A stretch of DNA of 64,000 nt from JAFGSI01 sp041287425 (GTDB lineage: Bacteria > Chloroflexota > Anaerolineae > Anaerolineales > Villigracilaceae): the NCBI GenBank assembly GCA_041287425.1, contig JBEULG010000002.1:5581-69580 (forward strand), in the 5' to 3' direction. Below the pieces are notes generated by a model. The model had not been told where the DNA came from and searched no databases. It worked only from the letters and a program-made list of their open reading frames with translations. This document shows, piece by piece, positions 49,033 to 57,893 of the stretch. How positions within the stretch are numbered: the first letter of the stretch is position 1; every line of letters starts with the position of its first letter. A program made the translations under genes and the position numbers.

Positions 49033-50454
49033 ATGGGTTCGACGGCGAGACCTAAGCCTCCCGCCTGGCGCATGCGGCCGCGCGACCAGCGCACGCTGTT
49101 AATCATCGGCGATTTGCTCGTATCTTACGTTGCGCTGGTGATTGCCCTGGTGGTCTGGAGCGTTCGCGACCCCTGGCTCGACTTTTCGCCCGAATTCTTT
49201 CGCTTGCGGGTCGAGTTCTGGTACTATTTCCTGCCGCTGCTCTGGCTGGTGCTTTTGGTTCAGTTGTACGACCCCCATCGGGCCGCCCACTGGGGCACAA
49301 CCCTGCGCGGCGTGACCCTGGCAGCCGCGATTGGGATGATGGGCTATGCCATCATCTACTTTCTGTTCGAGGGCGCCATCGCCCGCATCGGCGTGGGGGT
49401 TTTCCTGCTCGCCTCGTTCATCCTGACCCTGTTCTGGCGGCTGCTCTACATCGGCATCTTCTCGGCCCCGGCCTTCATGCGCCGCATCCTCATCATCGGG
49501 GCGGGCAAGGCCGGCCAGACTCTGGCACAGGCTTACAAGAGCATCTATCCGCCTCCTTTCCACCTGGTCGGTTTCGTGGACGACGACCCGCAAAAAGCCG
49601 GCACCTCCCTGGAAGGCTATCCGGTGCTGGGCAACAGCGACCAGTTGCTGGCCATCGTCGAGAACGAATCCGTCTCGGACCTGGTGGTGGCCATCGTCGG
49701 CGAAATGCGCGGCAGCACCTTCCAGACCATCCTGGACGCCCAGGAGCGCGGCCTGGAAGTCGTGCCGATGCCGACTCTCTACGAAGAACTGCTGGGGCGC
49801 GTCCCGGTCCATCACCTCGAATCGGAGTGGTTGCTGCGTTCGTTCGTGGACCAGGCGCGGGTGGGTGGGTTCTATGAACTGGGCAAGCGGCTGCTCGATA
49901 TTCTGCTGGCGTTAATCGGGCTGGTCATGCTGGCCGTCATTTTTCCGCTGGTGAGCCTGCTCATCCTGATTGACAGCGGTCTGCCCATCATCTATAAACA
50001 AATCCGGCTGGGAAAGGGCGGCAAGCCCTTCTACGTTTACAAATTCCGCACCATGCGCCAAGACGCCGAAAAAGACGGCAAGCCGCGCCTGACCCAGGAG
50101 AAGGACAACCGCATCACGCGGGTCGGCAATTTCCTGCGCCGCACCCACCTGGACGAATTTCCCCAATTCTGGAACGTCCTGCGCGGCGAGATGAGCGTGG
50201 TCGGGCCGCGCTCCGAGCGGCCGGAGTGGGTGGCCGAGTTCCAGAAGCAGATTCCCTTCTATCGGGCGCGCCTGCTGGTCAAGCCGGGAGTCACCGGCTG
50301 GGCGCAGGTCAATTACGGCTACTACGCCACCGTCGAGGAAATGGCGGTCAAACTGGAGTACGACTTGTATTACATCAAGCACCGCAATCTGTGGATGGAC
50401 ATCTTCATTATCCTGCGCACTGTGGGGCAGGTGCTGGGATTGCGCGGCAGGTAA
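49033..50454 (+). CDS. Polyprenyl glycosylphosphotransferase (WbaP/WcaJ-like initiating enzyme)
   Basis: 473 aa. Four N-terminal membrane helices, a CoA-binding-like Rossmann domain (RRILIIGAGKAGQTLAQAYK) and another membrane helix lead to the catalytic domain: VYKFRTMRQDAEKDG, RRTHLDEFPQFWNVLRGEMS with the D-E pair, and VGPRSERPEWVAEFQ. It transfers a sugar-1-phosphate from a UDP-sugar to undecaprenyl phosphate, the first step of the repeat unit. The sugar could be glucose, galactose or a UDP-diacetamido sugar made by the WbpM-like enzyme downstream. It is the only initiator recognised in the window. Confidence 0.92.
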   Translation: MGSTARPKPPAWRMRPRDQRTLLIIGDLLVSYVALVIALVVWSVRDPWLDFSPEFFRLRVEFWYYFLPLLWLVLLVQLYDPHRAAHWGTTLRGVTLAAAIGMMGYAIIYFLFEGAIARIGVGVFLLASFILTLFWRLLYIGIFSAPAFMRRILIIGAGKAGQTLAQAYKSIYPPPFHLVGFVDDDPQKAGTSLEGYPVLGNSDQLLAIVENESVSDLVVAIVGEMRGSTFQTILDAQERGLEVVPMPTLYEELLGRVPVHHLESEWLLRSFVDQARVGGFYELGKRLLDILLALIGLVMLAVIFPLVSLLILIDSGLPIIYKQIRLGKGGKPFYVYKFRTMRQDAEKDGKPRLTQEKDNRITRVGNFLRRTHLDEFPQFWNVLRGEMSVVGPRSERPEWVAEFQKQIPFYRARLLVKPGVTGWAQVNYGYYATVEEMAVKLEYDLYYIKHRNLWMDIFIILRTVGQVLGLRGR

Positions 50455-50455
50455 G

Positions 50456-51385
50456 ATGGCGACTTTCCTGGTTACCGGCGGCGCCGGCTTCATCGGTTCA
50501 CACCTCGTCCAGGCCCTCTTGGCCGGCGGCGAGCGGGTGCGCGTCCTGGACAATTTCAGCACCGGACGGCGCGAAAACCTGCCGGCGGACAATCCCCGCC
50601 TGGAGGTGCTGGAAGGCGATCTGCGCCAGGCCCCCCTCCTGCAACGCGCCGTGCAGGGGGTGGAGGTCATCTTTCATCTGGCGGCCTTCATTTCCGTCCC
50701 GGCCTCGCTGCGCGATCCGCAGACCTGCTTCGAGGTCAACGCCGCCGGGACGGCAACCCTGCTCGAGGCGGCGCGGCAGGCCGGGGCGCGTAAGGTCGTC
50801 TTCTCTTCGAGCAGCGCCATCTACGGGGACAACGACCACCTGCCCCTGGCCGAAAGCGAAACGCCGCGCCCGCTTTCTCCCTATGCCCTCTCGAAACTGG
50901 TCGGCGAACAGTACGGCCGCTTCTACACGCGCATCTTCGGCTTGCCGGTGACCGCCCTGCGCTACTTCAACGTCTATGGGCCGCGCCAGGCGCCCGATTC
51001 GCCCTACGCGGCAGCCATTCCCATCTTCATCCGCCGCCTGCGAGACGGCCAGGCGGTGGACATCTTCGGCGACGGCCAACAGACCCGCGACTTCATCTTT
51101 GTGGGAGACGTGGTGCGCGCCAATCTGCTGGCCGCCGAAACCCCGGCTGCCGACGGCGAGGTCATCAACATCTGCACCGGCCAGGAGACCTCCCTGCTCG
51201 ACCTGTTGGCGGCGCTGAGCGAAGCGGGCGGAAGCAAGCCGGAGGTCCGCTTCGGCCCGCCGCGGCCGGGCGACATCTACCGTTCGGCCGGCGACCCGCA
51301 CAAGGCCGTTCGTCTGCTGGGCTTCCGCGCCGAAACCACCCTGGCCGACGGTCTGCGCCAGACGTTCGAATGGATGGGCGCATGA
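50456..51385 (+). CDS. NAD-dependent NDP-sugar epimerase (GalE/WbpP-like SDR)
   Basis: 309 aa extended SDR. TFLVTGGAGFIGSHLVQALL is the NAD loop, VFSSSSAIYGDNDHLPLAES the active-site serine stretch, and LSPYALSKLVGEQYGRFYTR has Y-x3-K; RYFNVYGPRQAPDSPYAAAI matches UDP-glucose/UDP-GlcNAc 4-epimerases. It probably converts a UDP-gluco to a UDP-galacto sugar for the repeat unit. It starts 1 nt after the preceding stop and overlaps the next gene by 4 nt. Confidence 0.85.
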   Translation: MATFLVTGGAGFIGSHLVQALLAGGERVRVLDNFSTGRRENLPADNPRLEVLEGDLRQAPLLQRAVQGVEVIFHLAAFISVPASLRDPQTCFEVNAAGTATLLEAARQAGARKVVFSSSSAIYGDNDHLPLAESETPRPLSPYALSKLVGEQYGRFYTRIFGLPVTALRYFNVYGPRQAPDSPYAAAIPIFIRRLRDGQAVDIFGDGQQTRDFIFVGDVVRANLLAAETPAADGEVINICTGQETSLLDLLAALSEAGGSKPEVRFGPPRPGDIYRSAGDPHKAVRLLGFRAETTLADGLRQTFEWMGA

Positions 51386-53289
51386 GCCGCAACACGTCTC
51401 CCCGCCTGCAAATCCGCAACCGCTTCGTGCTGGCCTTCGACCTGGCCGTCATCGTCCTCTCGGCGCTGGGCAGTTACGCCCTGCGCCTGGAGATGGGGCC
51501 GGATTTCTTCCGCTACTACCTGCAAGGGGCACTGTGGCTGACGGGCCTCAGTTTGCTGATTAAACCGCTGGTGTTCTACCTGTTCGGTCTGTACCGCCGT
51601 CTGTGGGTGTATGCCAGCATCAACGAGTTGAAGGTCATCGCTCTGGCGGTCACCACGGCTTCGGGTGTGGTGGCAGTGGCCATGATCGGCCTGTTCCTGT
51701 TGCAGGTGTTCGGCCCCGGCCTGCCGCGTTCGGTGCTGGCCATTGACTGGCTGCTCTCGCTCTTCGGCGTCGGCGGGATTCGCTTCGCCATCCGCCTGCT
51801 GGCCGAGAACCGGGCGACCGCCGAAAAACAGAAGAGCGGGCGGACGCAGCGCGTCCTGGTCATCGGCGCAGGGGATGCCGGTGCGCTGGTGGTGCGCGAG
51901 ATGCAGAAGAATCCCCAGTTGAACAAGACTCCAATCGGTTTCCTGGACGACGACCCGGCCAAACAGCGCCACCAGATTCACGGCGTGCCGGTGATCGGCA
52001 AATTGAGCGATCTGGGGCGGGTGCTGGAGAGCAAACGCGCCAACGAGGTCATCATCGCCATCCCCAGCGCTGGCGGCGGAGTGGTGCGCCTGGTCGCCGA
52101 CGCCTGCCGGGCGAAAGGGGTGCCTTTCCGCACCATGCCGGGGTTGTACGAGTTGATCGGCGGCAGCGTGAGCGTCTCGTCGCTGCGAGAGGTGGACATC
52201 ACCGACCTGCTGCGGCGCGAGCCGGCCCACCTCCAGGCCGAGCAGACCGGCCTGGTACTGCGCGGCAAGCGCGTCCTGGTCACCGGCGCGGGCGGCTCAA
52301 TCGGGCGCGAACTGTGCCGCCAGATCGCCGGCTGGGAACCGGCCGACCTCATTTTGCTGGGACACGGCGAGAACAGCATCTTCGAGGCCCTGCTGGAACT
52401 GCGCGAGGCCTATCCGGCCCAGCCGCTCCAGCCGGTCATCGCCGATGTGCGCGACCTGCCGCGCCTGCAGGCCATCTGCCGCCAGCGCCAGCCGGAGGTC
52501 ATCTTCCACGCCGCGGCCCACAAACACGTCCCGCTCATGGAAAGCAACGTCGAGGAGGCGGTCAGCAACAACGTCATCGGCACGCGCAACGTGGTCGAGG
52601 CGGCGGTGGCGAGCGGCGTCGAGCGGCTGGTGATGATTTCGACCGACAAGGCCATCCGTCCGGCCAATGTGATGGGCGCCACCAAGCGCCTGGCCGAGAT
52701 GATCGTCCTGGAGGCCGCCCGGCGCACCGGCCGGCCCTACTCGGTGGTGCGTTTCGGCAACGTCTTGGGCAGCCGCGGCAGCGTCGTCCCGCTCTTCAAG
52801 CGCCAGATTGCCCGCGGCGGGCCGGTCACCGTCACTCACCCGGAGATGAAACGTTACTTCATGACCATCCCCGAGGCAGTCCACCTCGTCCTGCAGGCCG
52901 CCGCCCTGGGCCGGGGCGGGGAGGTCTTCCTGCTCAACATGGGGCAGCCGGTGCGCATCCTCGACCTGGCCGAGGACCTCATCCGCCTCTCCGGCCTGGA
53001 GCCGGGGCGGGACATCGAAATCGTCTTCACCGGCATCCGGCCCGGCGAAAAACTCACCGAGGACCTGTGGGAAGACGGCTCCATCTATCAGAAAACTGCC
53101 CACCCCGACATCTTCCGCCTGGAAGCCGAGGAGGCCAACCTGCCCATCGATCTGGACGAGGTGGTGGAGCGCCTGGGGCGCCTGGCGCGCCGCGGCGAGA
53201 CAGCCGCCATCCTATCCCTGCTGGACGAAACCATCCCCGACGCCGACGTGCGCGCCGCCCCTCCGCCCGATTTCACCTCCATCGTATAA
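51382..53289 (+). CDS. wbpM: UDP-GlcNAc 4,6-dehydratase, membrane-bound (WbpM/PglF/CapD-like)
   Basis: 635 aa. Four N-terminal membrane helices, a first Rossmann fold (RVLVIGAGDAGALVVREMQK), then the SDR domain with VLVTGAGGSIGRELCRQIAG. The catalytic region VMISTDKAIRPANVMGATKR shows T-D-K and M-x3-K, the large-form triad in which Met replaces the usual Tyr. It makes UDP-4-keto-6-deoxy-GlcNAc, the entry to FucNAc, QuiNAc or bacillosamine sugars. The ATG at 51382 overlaps the previous stop (ATGA); an ATG 12 nt upstream is less likely. No partner aminotransferase lies in this run, so a reductase or the DegT enzymes of the minus-strand block may act next. Confidence 0.92.
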   Translation: MSRNTSPRLQIRNRFVLAFDLAVIVLSALGSYALRLEMGPDFFRYYLQGALWLTGLSLLIKPLVFYLFGLYRRLWVYASINELKVIALAVTTASGVVAVAMIGLFLLQVFGPGLPRSVLAIDWLLSLFGVGGIRFAIRLLAENRATAEKQKSGRTQRVLVIGAGDAGALVVREMQKNPQLNKTPIGFLDDDPAKQRHQIHGVPVIGKLSDLGRVLESKRANEVIIAIPSAGGGVVRLVADACRAKGVPFRTMPGLYELIGGSVSVSSLREVDITDLLRREPAHLQAEQTGLVLRGKRVLVTGAGGSIGRELCRQIAGWEPADLILLGHGENSIFEALLELREAYPAQPLQPVIADVRDLPRLQAICRQRQPEVIFHAAAHKHVPLMESNVEEAVSNNVIGTRNVVEAAVASGVERLVMISTDKAIRPANVMGATKRLAEMIVLEAARRTGRPYSVVRFGNVLGSRGSVVPLFKRQIARGGPVTVTHPEMKRYFMTIPEAVHLVLQAAALGRGGEVFLLNMGQPVRILDLAEDLIRLSGLEPGRDIEIVFTGIRPGEKLTEDLWEDGSIYQKTAHPDIFRLEAEEANLPIDLDEVVERLGRLARRGETAAILSLLDETIPDADVRAAPPPDFTSIV

Positions 53290-53326
53290 CCGGCCTCAAG
53301 GTGCCGCGAAGACAACCATCTGCCCT

Positions 53327-54328
53327 ATGGAAGTCAGTCTCTCCGCCTGGAACGAATTTCTGGAAGCCTACCCCCACGCCCACCTGCTGCAGACCGGCAC
53401 ATGGGGCGAGTTGAAGTCCGCTTTCGGCTGGGAGGCCGTGCGGCTGGTCGGCGAAGGTTGGGGGGCGCAGGTCTTGTTCCGCCACCTGCCACTCGGCTTT
53501 ACCCTGGCTTACCTCCCGAAGGGACCGGTCGGCGGCGTTCAGGCTTCCATGTTCAGTGAACAGTGCATAGAAGAACTCGATGCGCTCTGCCGCCGAAAGA
53601 AGGCTATCTTCCTGAAAATCGAGCCGGATGCCTGGGAGCCGGCCGGGCCGCCCTCAGCAACCGGCGCGGCCGGTTTCCTCATCAGCCGACACGCCATCCA
53701 GCCTCGCCGCACGCTGATCGTTGACCTGCGCGGCAGCGAGGCGGACATCCTGGGGCGGATGAAGCAGAAATGCCGCTACAACATCCGGCTGGCAGAAAAG
53801 AAGGGGGTCGGCGTCCGGGCGTGGGATGACCTGGACAGCTTCCACCGCATGTTGCTGGCAACGGGGGAGCGCGACGCCTTCGGAGTCCACGCCGCTGCCT
53901 ACTACCGCCGGGCCTACGAACTCTTTCGGCCGGCCGGCATGGCCGAGTTGCTGGTGGCAGAATACGAAGGCGAACCGCTGGCGGCGCTGATGGTCTTCGC
54001 CCGCGGGCGGCGCGCCTGGTATCTCTACGGCGCCTCGAGCGACCGCCAGCGCAACCGCATGCCGACCTACTTGCTGCAATGGGAGGCGATGCGCTGGGCG
54101 CGGCAGCGCGGCGCCGAGGAATACGACCTCTACGGCGTCCCCGACGCCGACGAGGCGGCGCTGGAAGCCCAGTTCGAATCGCGCCGCGACGGCCTGTGGG
54201 GCGTCTATCGCTTCAAACGCGGCTTCGGCGGCGAACTGCGCCGCGCCGTCCCCGCCCTGGACCGCGTCTACCATCCCCTGCTCTACCGCCTCTATCTGTG
54301 GCGCATGGCCGGACGGGAGGCCGGATGA
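53327..54328 (+). CDS. FemAB-like GNAT-fold acyltransferase (copy 1)
   Basis: 333 aa. Two linked GNAT domains as in FemX/FemA: the start WNEFLEAYPHAHLLQTGTWG (Q-T-x-x-W), the block MKQKCRYNIRLAEKKGVGVR, then YLYGASSDRQRNRMPTYLLQ and EYDLYGVPD. FemAB enzymes transfer an amino acid from aminoacyl-tRNA to peptidoglycan precursor; related ones act on other envelope molecules. The next gene is a clear paralogue sharing the MKQK-RYNIRLAEKKGV block. No coiled-coil insertion is seen. It lies 37 nt after wbpM, at the end of the glycan run. Confidence 0.85.
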   Translation: MEVSLSAWNEFLEAYPHAHLLQTGTWGELKSAFGWEAVRLVGEGWGAQVLFRHLPLGFTLAYLPKGPVGGVQASMFSEQCIEELDALCRRKKAIFLKIEPDAWEPAGPPSATGAAGFLISRHAIQPRRTLIVDLRGSEADILGRMKQKCRYNIRLAEKKGVGVRAWDDLDSFHRMLLATGERDAFGVHAAAYYRRAYELFRPAGMAELLVAEYEGEPLAALMVFARGRRAWYLYGASSDRQRNRMPTYLLQWEAMRWARQRGAEEYDLYGVPDADEAALEAQFESRRDGLWGVYRFKRGFGGELRRAVPALDRVYHPLLYRLYLWRMAGREAG

Positions 54329-55467
54329 TGCAAGTCTTTCGCGGTTCCCCTGCCGAATGGGACGCCCTGATTGCCCGCCTGCCCGCCCCGCATCTCCTGC
54401 AAACCTGGGAGTGGGCGCAGGTCAAGGCAAAGTATGGCTGGCAGCCGATGCCGTTCGTATGGGAATCTCAAACGGCGGGACAAAAATCGCCGCTGGCAGC
54501 GGCGATGGTGCTGCGGCGGCCCATCCCGACCGGCGGCTTTGCCCGCAAGATGTGCCTGCTTTACGTCCCGAAGGGGCCGCTGCTCGACTGGTCCGACGCC
54601 GTCCTGCGCGGCCGCGTTCTCGACGACCTGCAGGCGCTGGCCAGGCGCAGCGGCGCAATCTTTCTCAAGGCCGACCCCGACGTCCTGCTCGGCACGGGCA
54701 TCCCCGGCCAACCAGACGCCATCGAGACGGAAACCGGCCGGCAGGTGCGCGCCGAACTGGAGCGACGCGGCTGGCTCTTCTCGCCGGACCAGATTCAGTT
54801 CCGCAATACCGTCCTGCTCGATCTTACCCCCTCGGAAGCGGAAATCCTGGCGCGCATGAAACAGAAGACGCGCTACAACATCCGCCTGGCGGAGAAGAAA
54901 GGCGTCCGCCTGCGGCTGGCGACGACGCAAGACCTGCCGCTGCTGTACCGCATGTACGCCGAAACCTCGGCGCGCGACGGCTTCGTCATCCGCTCCGAGG
55001 ACTATTATCAGAGCGTGTGGAGCGCTTTCCTGCGGCCGGCGCCCGATGGCGGCCCTCAGCCCTGGGCCGAAGCGCTGCTCGCCGAAGTGGACGGCCAGGC
55101 GGCGGCCGGATTGTTCCTGTTCTACTTTGCCGGGCGAGCCTATTACCTCTACGGCATGTCCCGCCAGACTCACCGCGAGAAGATGCCCAACCACTTGCTG
55201 CAATGGGAGGCCATCCGGCGCGCCAAAGCCAACGGCTGCACGCAGTACGATCTGTGGGGCGCACCGGACGAGTTCGACCCAAGCGACAGCCTGTGGGGCG
55301 TCTTCCGCTTCAAAGAGGGCCTGGGCGGACAGGTCGCGCGCACCCTCGGCGCCTGGGATTACCCCGCCAGCCCGCTCCTGTACCGGATGTACACCCGGCT
55401 CATCCCGCGCCTGTTGGACGTGATGCGCTGGCGCGGCCAGAGGCAGACCCGCCAAATCCTCGGCTGA
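54325..55467 (+). CDS. FemAB-like GNAT-fold acyltransferase (copy 2)
   Basis: 380 aa, about 45 residues longer than copy 1, mostly in the first domain. RLPAPHLLQTWEWAQVKAKY, VLLDLTPSEAEILARMKQKT and RYNIRLAEKKGVRLR are the shared family blocks, and HLLQWEAIRRAKANGCTQYD and DLWGAPDEF close the second domain. The ATG at 54325 overlaps the previous stop (ATGA) behind GGGAGG. Two FemAB genes in tandem would suit the sequential addition of two residues to a cell-wall cross-bridge or to a glycan. A strong terminator follows at 55513. Confidence 0.85.
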   Translation: MMQVFRGSPAEWDALIARLPAPHLLQTWEWAQVKAKYGWQPMPFVWESQTAGQKSPLAAAMVLRRPIPTGGFARKMCLLYVPKGPLLDWSDAVLRGRVLDDLQALARRSGAIFLKADPDVLLGTGIPGQPDAIETETGRQVRAELERRGWLFSPDQIQFRNTVLLDLTPSEAEILARMKQKTRYNIRLAEKKGVRLRLATTQDLPLLYRMYAETSARDGFVIRSEDYYQSVWSAFLRPAPDGGPQPWAEALLAEVDGQAAAGLFLFYFAGRAYYLYGMSRQTHREKMPNHLLQWEAIRRAKANGCTQYDLWGAPDEFDPSDSLWGVFRFKEGLGGQVARTLGAWDYPASPLLYRMYTRLIPRLLDVMRWRGQRQTRQILG

Positions 55468-55512
55468 CGACCAACGGCCAGCCAGATAGATTCAACCCGG
55501 TCGCCAAAACAC

Positions 55513-55547
55513 AGGACTTTTGCCCCGCCCGGAGCAAAAGTCCTTTC
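55513..55547. terminator. Bidirectional terminator between the femAB run and phoU
   Basis: Stem AGGACTTTTGC (55513-55523) and GCAAAAGTCCT (55534-55544), 11 perfect pairs, followed by TTTC on the plus strand; on the minus strand TGTTTTGG follows. It sits between two convergent genes, so it can serve both. Confidence 0.8.
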
Positions 55548-55584
55548 GTCATCGCAGAAGAGCGCCTGGTTTCCGACGACCGAA

Positions 55585-56265
55585 TTACTTTTCCTCTTTC
55601 AGTTCGTCGTAAGTGGTCTTGATTTCCTTGATTTCGCCCGTCACGATGAAGATGGCGCGCTCACAAATATTGGTGACGCGGTCGGCCAGGCGTTCGAGAT
55701 TATGAGCCACCCACAAGAGCCAGTTGGCGCGCTCGATGTTCTGGGGGTTTTCCAGCACGAAGGTCATCAGTTCGCGGTAGACCTGGTTATAGAGCAAATC
55801 GACCTCGTCATCCTCGGTGGGGATTCTGCGGGCGGCCTCGGCATCCTCGTTGACAAACGCGGTCAGGGCGCGGTGGAGCATGCTGGTGCCGATCTGGGCC
55901 ATGCGCGGCACGTCCACCAGCGGCTTGAGCAGCGGCTGATCGCCCATGCGGATGTTGATGGTGGCGATTCCCTTGGCGTAATCGCCCATCCGTTCCAACT
56001 CGCCCGCCACTTCGAGAATCGAAGCCAGCAGGCGCAGGTCATGGGCCATCGGCTGCTGGGTGGCAATCAGAATCATGACCTGTTCCTCGATGGCATAACG
56101 CTTGGCATTGATTTTGAGGTCCATGTCATAGATACGCCGCGAAGCCTCGATGTCGCGCTTCTTGAGCGCCTCGACCGACTCCAAAGTGGCCTGTTCGACC
56201 ATGCTGCCAAGCAGGAGCAACTCATCTTTCAGATGCTGGATATCGCTTTCGAAGGATTTGCGCAT
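55585..56265 (-). CDS. phoU: PhoU-family phosphate-transport regulator
   Basis: 226 aa, normal PhoU length, all helical with two PhoU repeats. HDLRLLASILEVAGELERMG and AHNLERLADRVTNICERAIF carry the E-R-(M/L)-(G/A)-D metal-binding motifs of each repeat. PhoU restrains the Pst phosphate transporter and the PhoR kinase and helps control the Pho response. No pst or pho partner genes are adjacent. The ATG at 56265 has AAGGGC about 7 nt upstream; a longer in-frame extension has no support. Divergent from radA. Confidence 0.93.
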   Translation of the reverse strand: MRKSFESDIQHLKDELLLLGSMVEQATLESVEALKKRDIEASRRIYDMDLKINAKRYAIEEQVMILIATQQPMAHDLRLLASILEVAGELERMGDYAKGIATINIRMGDQPLLKPLVDVPRMAQIGTSMLHRALTAFVNEDAEAARRIPTEDDEVDLLYNQVYRELMTFVLENPQNIERANWLLWVAHNLERLADRVTNICERAIFIVTGEIKEIKTTYDELKEEK

Positions 56266-56421
56266 GGTAGCCCTTCTTTCTCGTCTTTGTCCATTTATTA
56301 TAACCATTTTCGCCCTGCGCGGCTTAACCAAATCGGCCGGTCATCCGCCTTTGAGCGGTTCAGCGAGTGGCAGTCCGCTCATCAGGCGGGGCGGTTCTCT
56401 GCGCGTTGCCCTCCCCTGTCG

Positions 56422-56427
56422 TATAAT
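56422..56427 (+). promoter_or_regulatory. Consensus -10 box of radA, predicted leaderless
   Basis: TATAAT at 56422-56427 puts +1 at 56434, exactly the A of the radA ATG. No Shine-Dalgarno sequence is present. The -35 region is weak. Confidence 0.7.
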
Positions 56428-56433
56428 AAGCCC

Positions 56434-57843
56434 ATGTCCAAGACCCACACCCGCTACGTCTGTCAGCAGTGCGGACGCGTCTCCGCCGCCTTCATGGGGA
56501 AATGCCCGCAGTGCGGTTCGTTCAACTCGATGGTCGAGGAAATCGTCTCGGAAGAACCCCTCGCCCGCGCCCCCGGCCGCGGCCTGGGCGGACGCTCGGC
56601 GCCGCGCCGCATCGGCGAGGTCAGCGGCGAGGCCGAGGAACGCCTGCCCGTCCCCATCGGCGAGTTCGCCCGCGTCCTGGGCGGCGGCATCGTCCCCGGC
56701 TCCATCGTCCTGGTCGGCGGCGACCCCGGCATCGGCAAGTCCACCCTCCTGCTGCAACTGGCGATGACCCTGGCGGGCCGGCTGCGGGTGCTGTACGTTT
56801 CGGGGGAGGAATCCGAGCGCCAGGTCAAGATGCGCGCCGCCCGCCTCGACCCGCAGCACGCCGCGCTGACCAACCTGTACCTGGTCACCGAGACCGACCT
56901 GGACGCCATCTTCGAACACGTCCGCACCCTCAAGCCCGACCTGCTGATTGTCGACTCCATCCAGACCGTTTACCTCCCCGACCTGGATTCGGCTGCCGGC
57001 TCCGTCTCGCAGGTGCGTGAGTGCGCCAACCGGCTGCGCGAATTGGCCAAATCGGCCGGGCCGGCGGTCTTCGTCATCGGCCACGTCACCAAAGAGGGGA
57101 CGATTGCCGGGCCGCGCGTCCTGGAGCACATCGTGGACACGGTGCTCTACCTGGAGGGCGACCGCTTCCAGGCCTACCGTCTGCTGCGCTCGGTGAAGAA
57201 CCGCTTCGGGGCGACGGCCGAGGTGGGCGTCTTCGAAATGGCCGAGCATGGCCTGGTGGAGGTGACCAACCCCTCGGAGGCCTTCCTGGCCGAGCGGATG
57301 GTCAACGTCCCCGGCTCGGCGATTGCGGTGACGATGGAGGGGACGCGTCCGCTGCTGGTGGAGGTGCAGGGGCTGACCAGCCCGGCGCAGTTCGGCAACG
57401 CCCGCCGCACGCCCAACGGCGTGGACTACAATCGCCTGCAGATGATTGCCGCCGTGCTGACGCGCCGAGTGGGGCTGAAACTGGCCGAGGCGGATATCTT
57501 CGTCAACGTGGTGGGCGGGCTGAAAATCGAAGAACCCGCCGCCGACCTGGCGATTGCCGCCGCGATTGCCTCCTCGATGCGCGACCTGCCCATCCGCGCC
57601 GATACGGCCCTCATCGGCGAGGTCGGCCTGGCCGGCGAACTGCGCCTGCCCGGGCAGATGCCCGTCCGCCTGCGCGAGGCCGCCAAACTGGGCTTCAAGA
57701 CGGCCATCGTGCCGAAACGTCTGCGGCGGGGCGAGGCCTGGCCGGCAGAGATTCAGGTGCTGGAGGCGCGCTCGCTCTACCAGGCCCTCGACCTGGCCTT
57801 CGGCATCCAGCGCGAACTGCCCAAGGGGCGCAAGGTGGCCTAA
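56434..57843 (+). CDS. radA: DNA repair protein RadA/Sms
   Basis: 469 aa. Zinc finger with C10/C13/C24/C27, RecA-like ATPase with Walker A GGDPGIGKST (95-104) and Walker B-type LLIVDSIQT, the RadA signature KNRFGAT, and a C-terminal Lon-protease-like domain (IFVNVVGGLKIEEPAADLAI). RadA is a branch-migration helicase that processes recombination intermediates. Length and all motifs are normal. The start is set by the -10 box at 56422-56427. Confidence 0.97.
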   Translation: MSKTHTRYVCQQCGRVSAAFMGKCPQCGSFNSMVEEIVSEEPLARAPGRGLGGRSAPRRIGEVSGEAEERLPVPIGEFARVLGGGIVPGSIVLVGGDPGIGKSTLLLQLAMTLAGRLRVLYVSGEESERQVKMRAARLDPQHAALTNLYLVTETDLDAIFEHVRTLKPDLLIVDSIQTVYLPDLDSAAGSVSQVRECANRLRELAKSAGPAVFVIGHVTKEGTIAGPRVLEHIVDTVLYLEGDRFQAYRLLRSVKNRFGATAEVGVFEMAEHGLVEVTNPSEAFLAERMVNVPGSAIAVTMEGTRPLLVEVQGLTSPAQFGNARRTPNGVDYNRLQMIAAVLTRRVGLKLAEADIFVNVVGGLKIEEPAADLAIAAAIASSMRDLPIRADTALIGEVGLAGELRLPGQMPVRLREAAKLGFKTAIVPKRLRRGEAWPAEIQVLEARSLYQALDLAFGIQRELPKGRKVA

Positions 57844-57880
57844 AGTTCGCAAATCTTATCTGGTTTTTATCCATTTCGGC

Positions 57881-57886
57881 TAGAAT
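57881..57886 (+). promoter_or_regulatory. -10 box of the PucC-family gene, predicted leaderless
   Basis: TAGAAT at 57881-57886 puts +1 at 57893-57894, at the ATG. No ribosome site is seen; the -35 region is weak. Confidence 0.5.
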
Positions 57887-57893
57887 TTTCCGC

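Noticed and set aside
56341..57852. Minus-strand open frame of 503 codons
   Set aside because: Exact shadow of radA.
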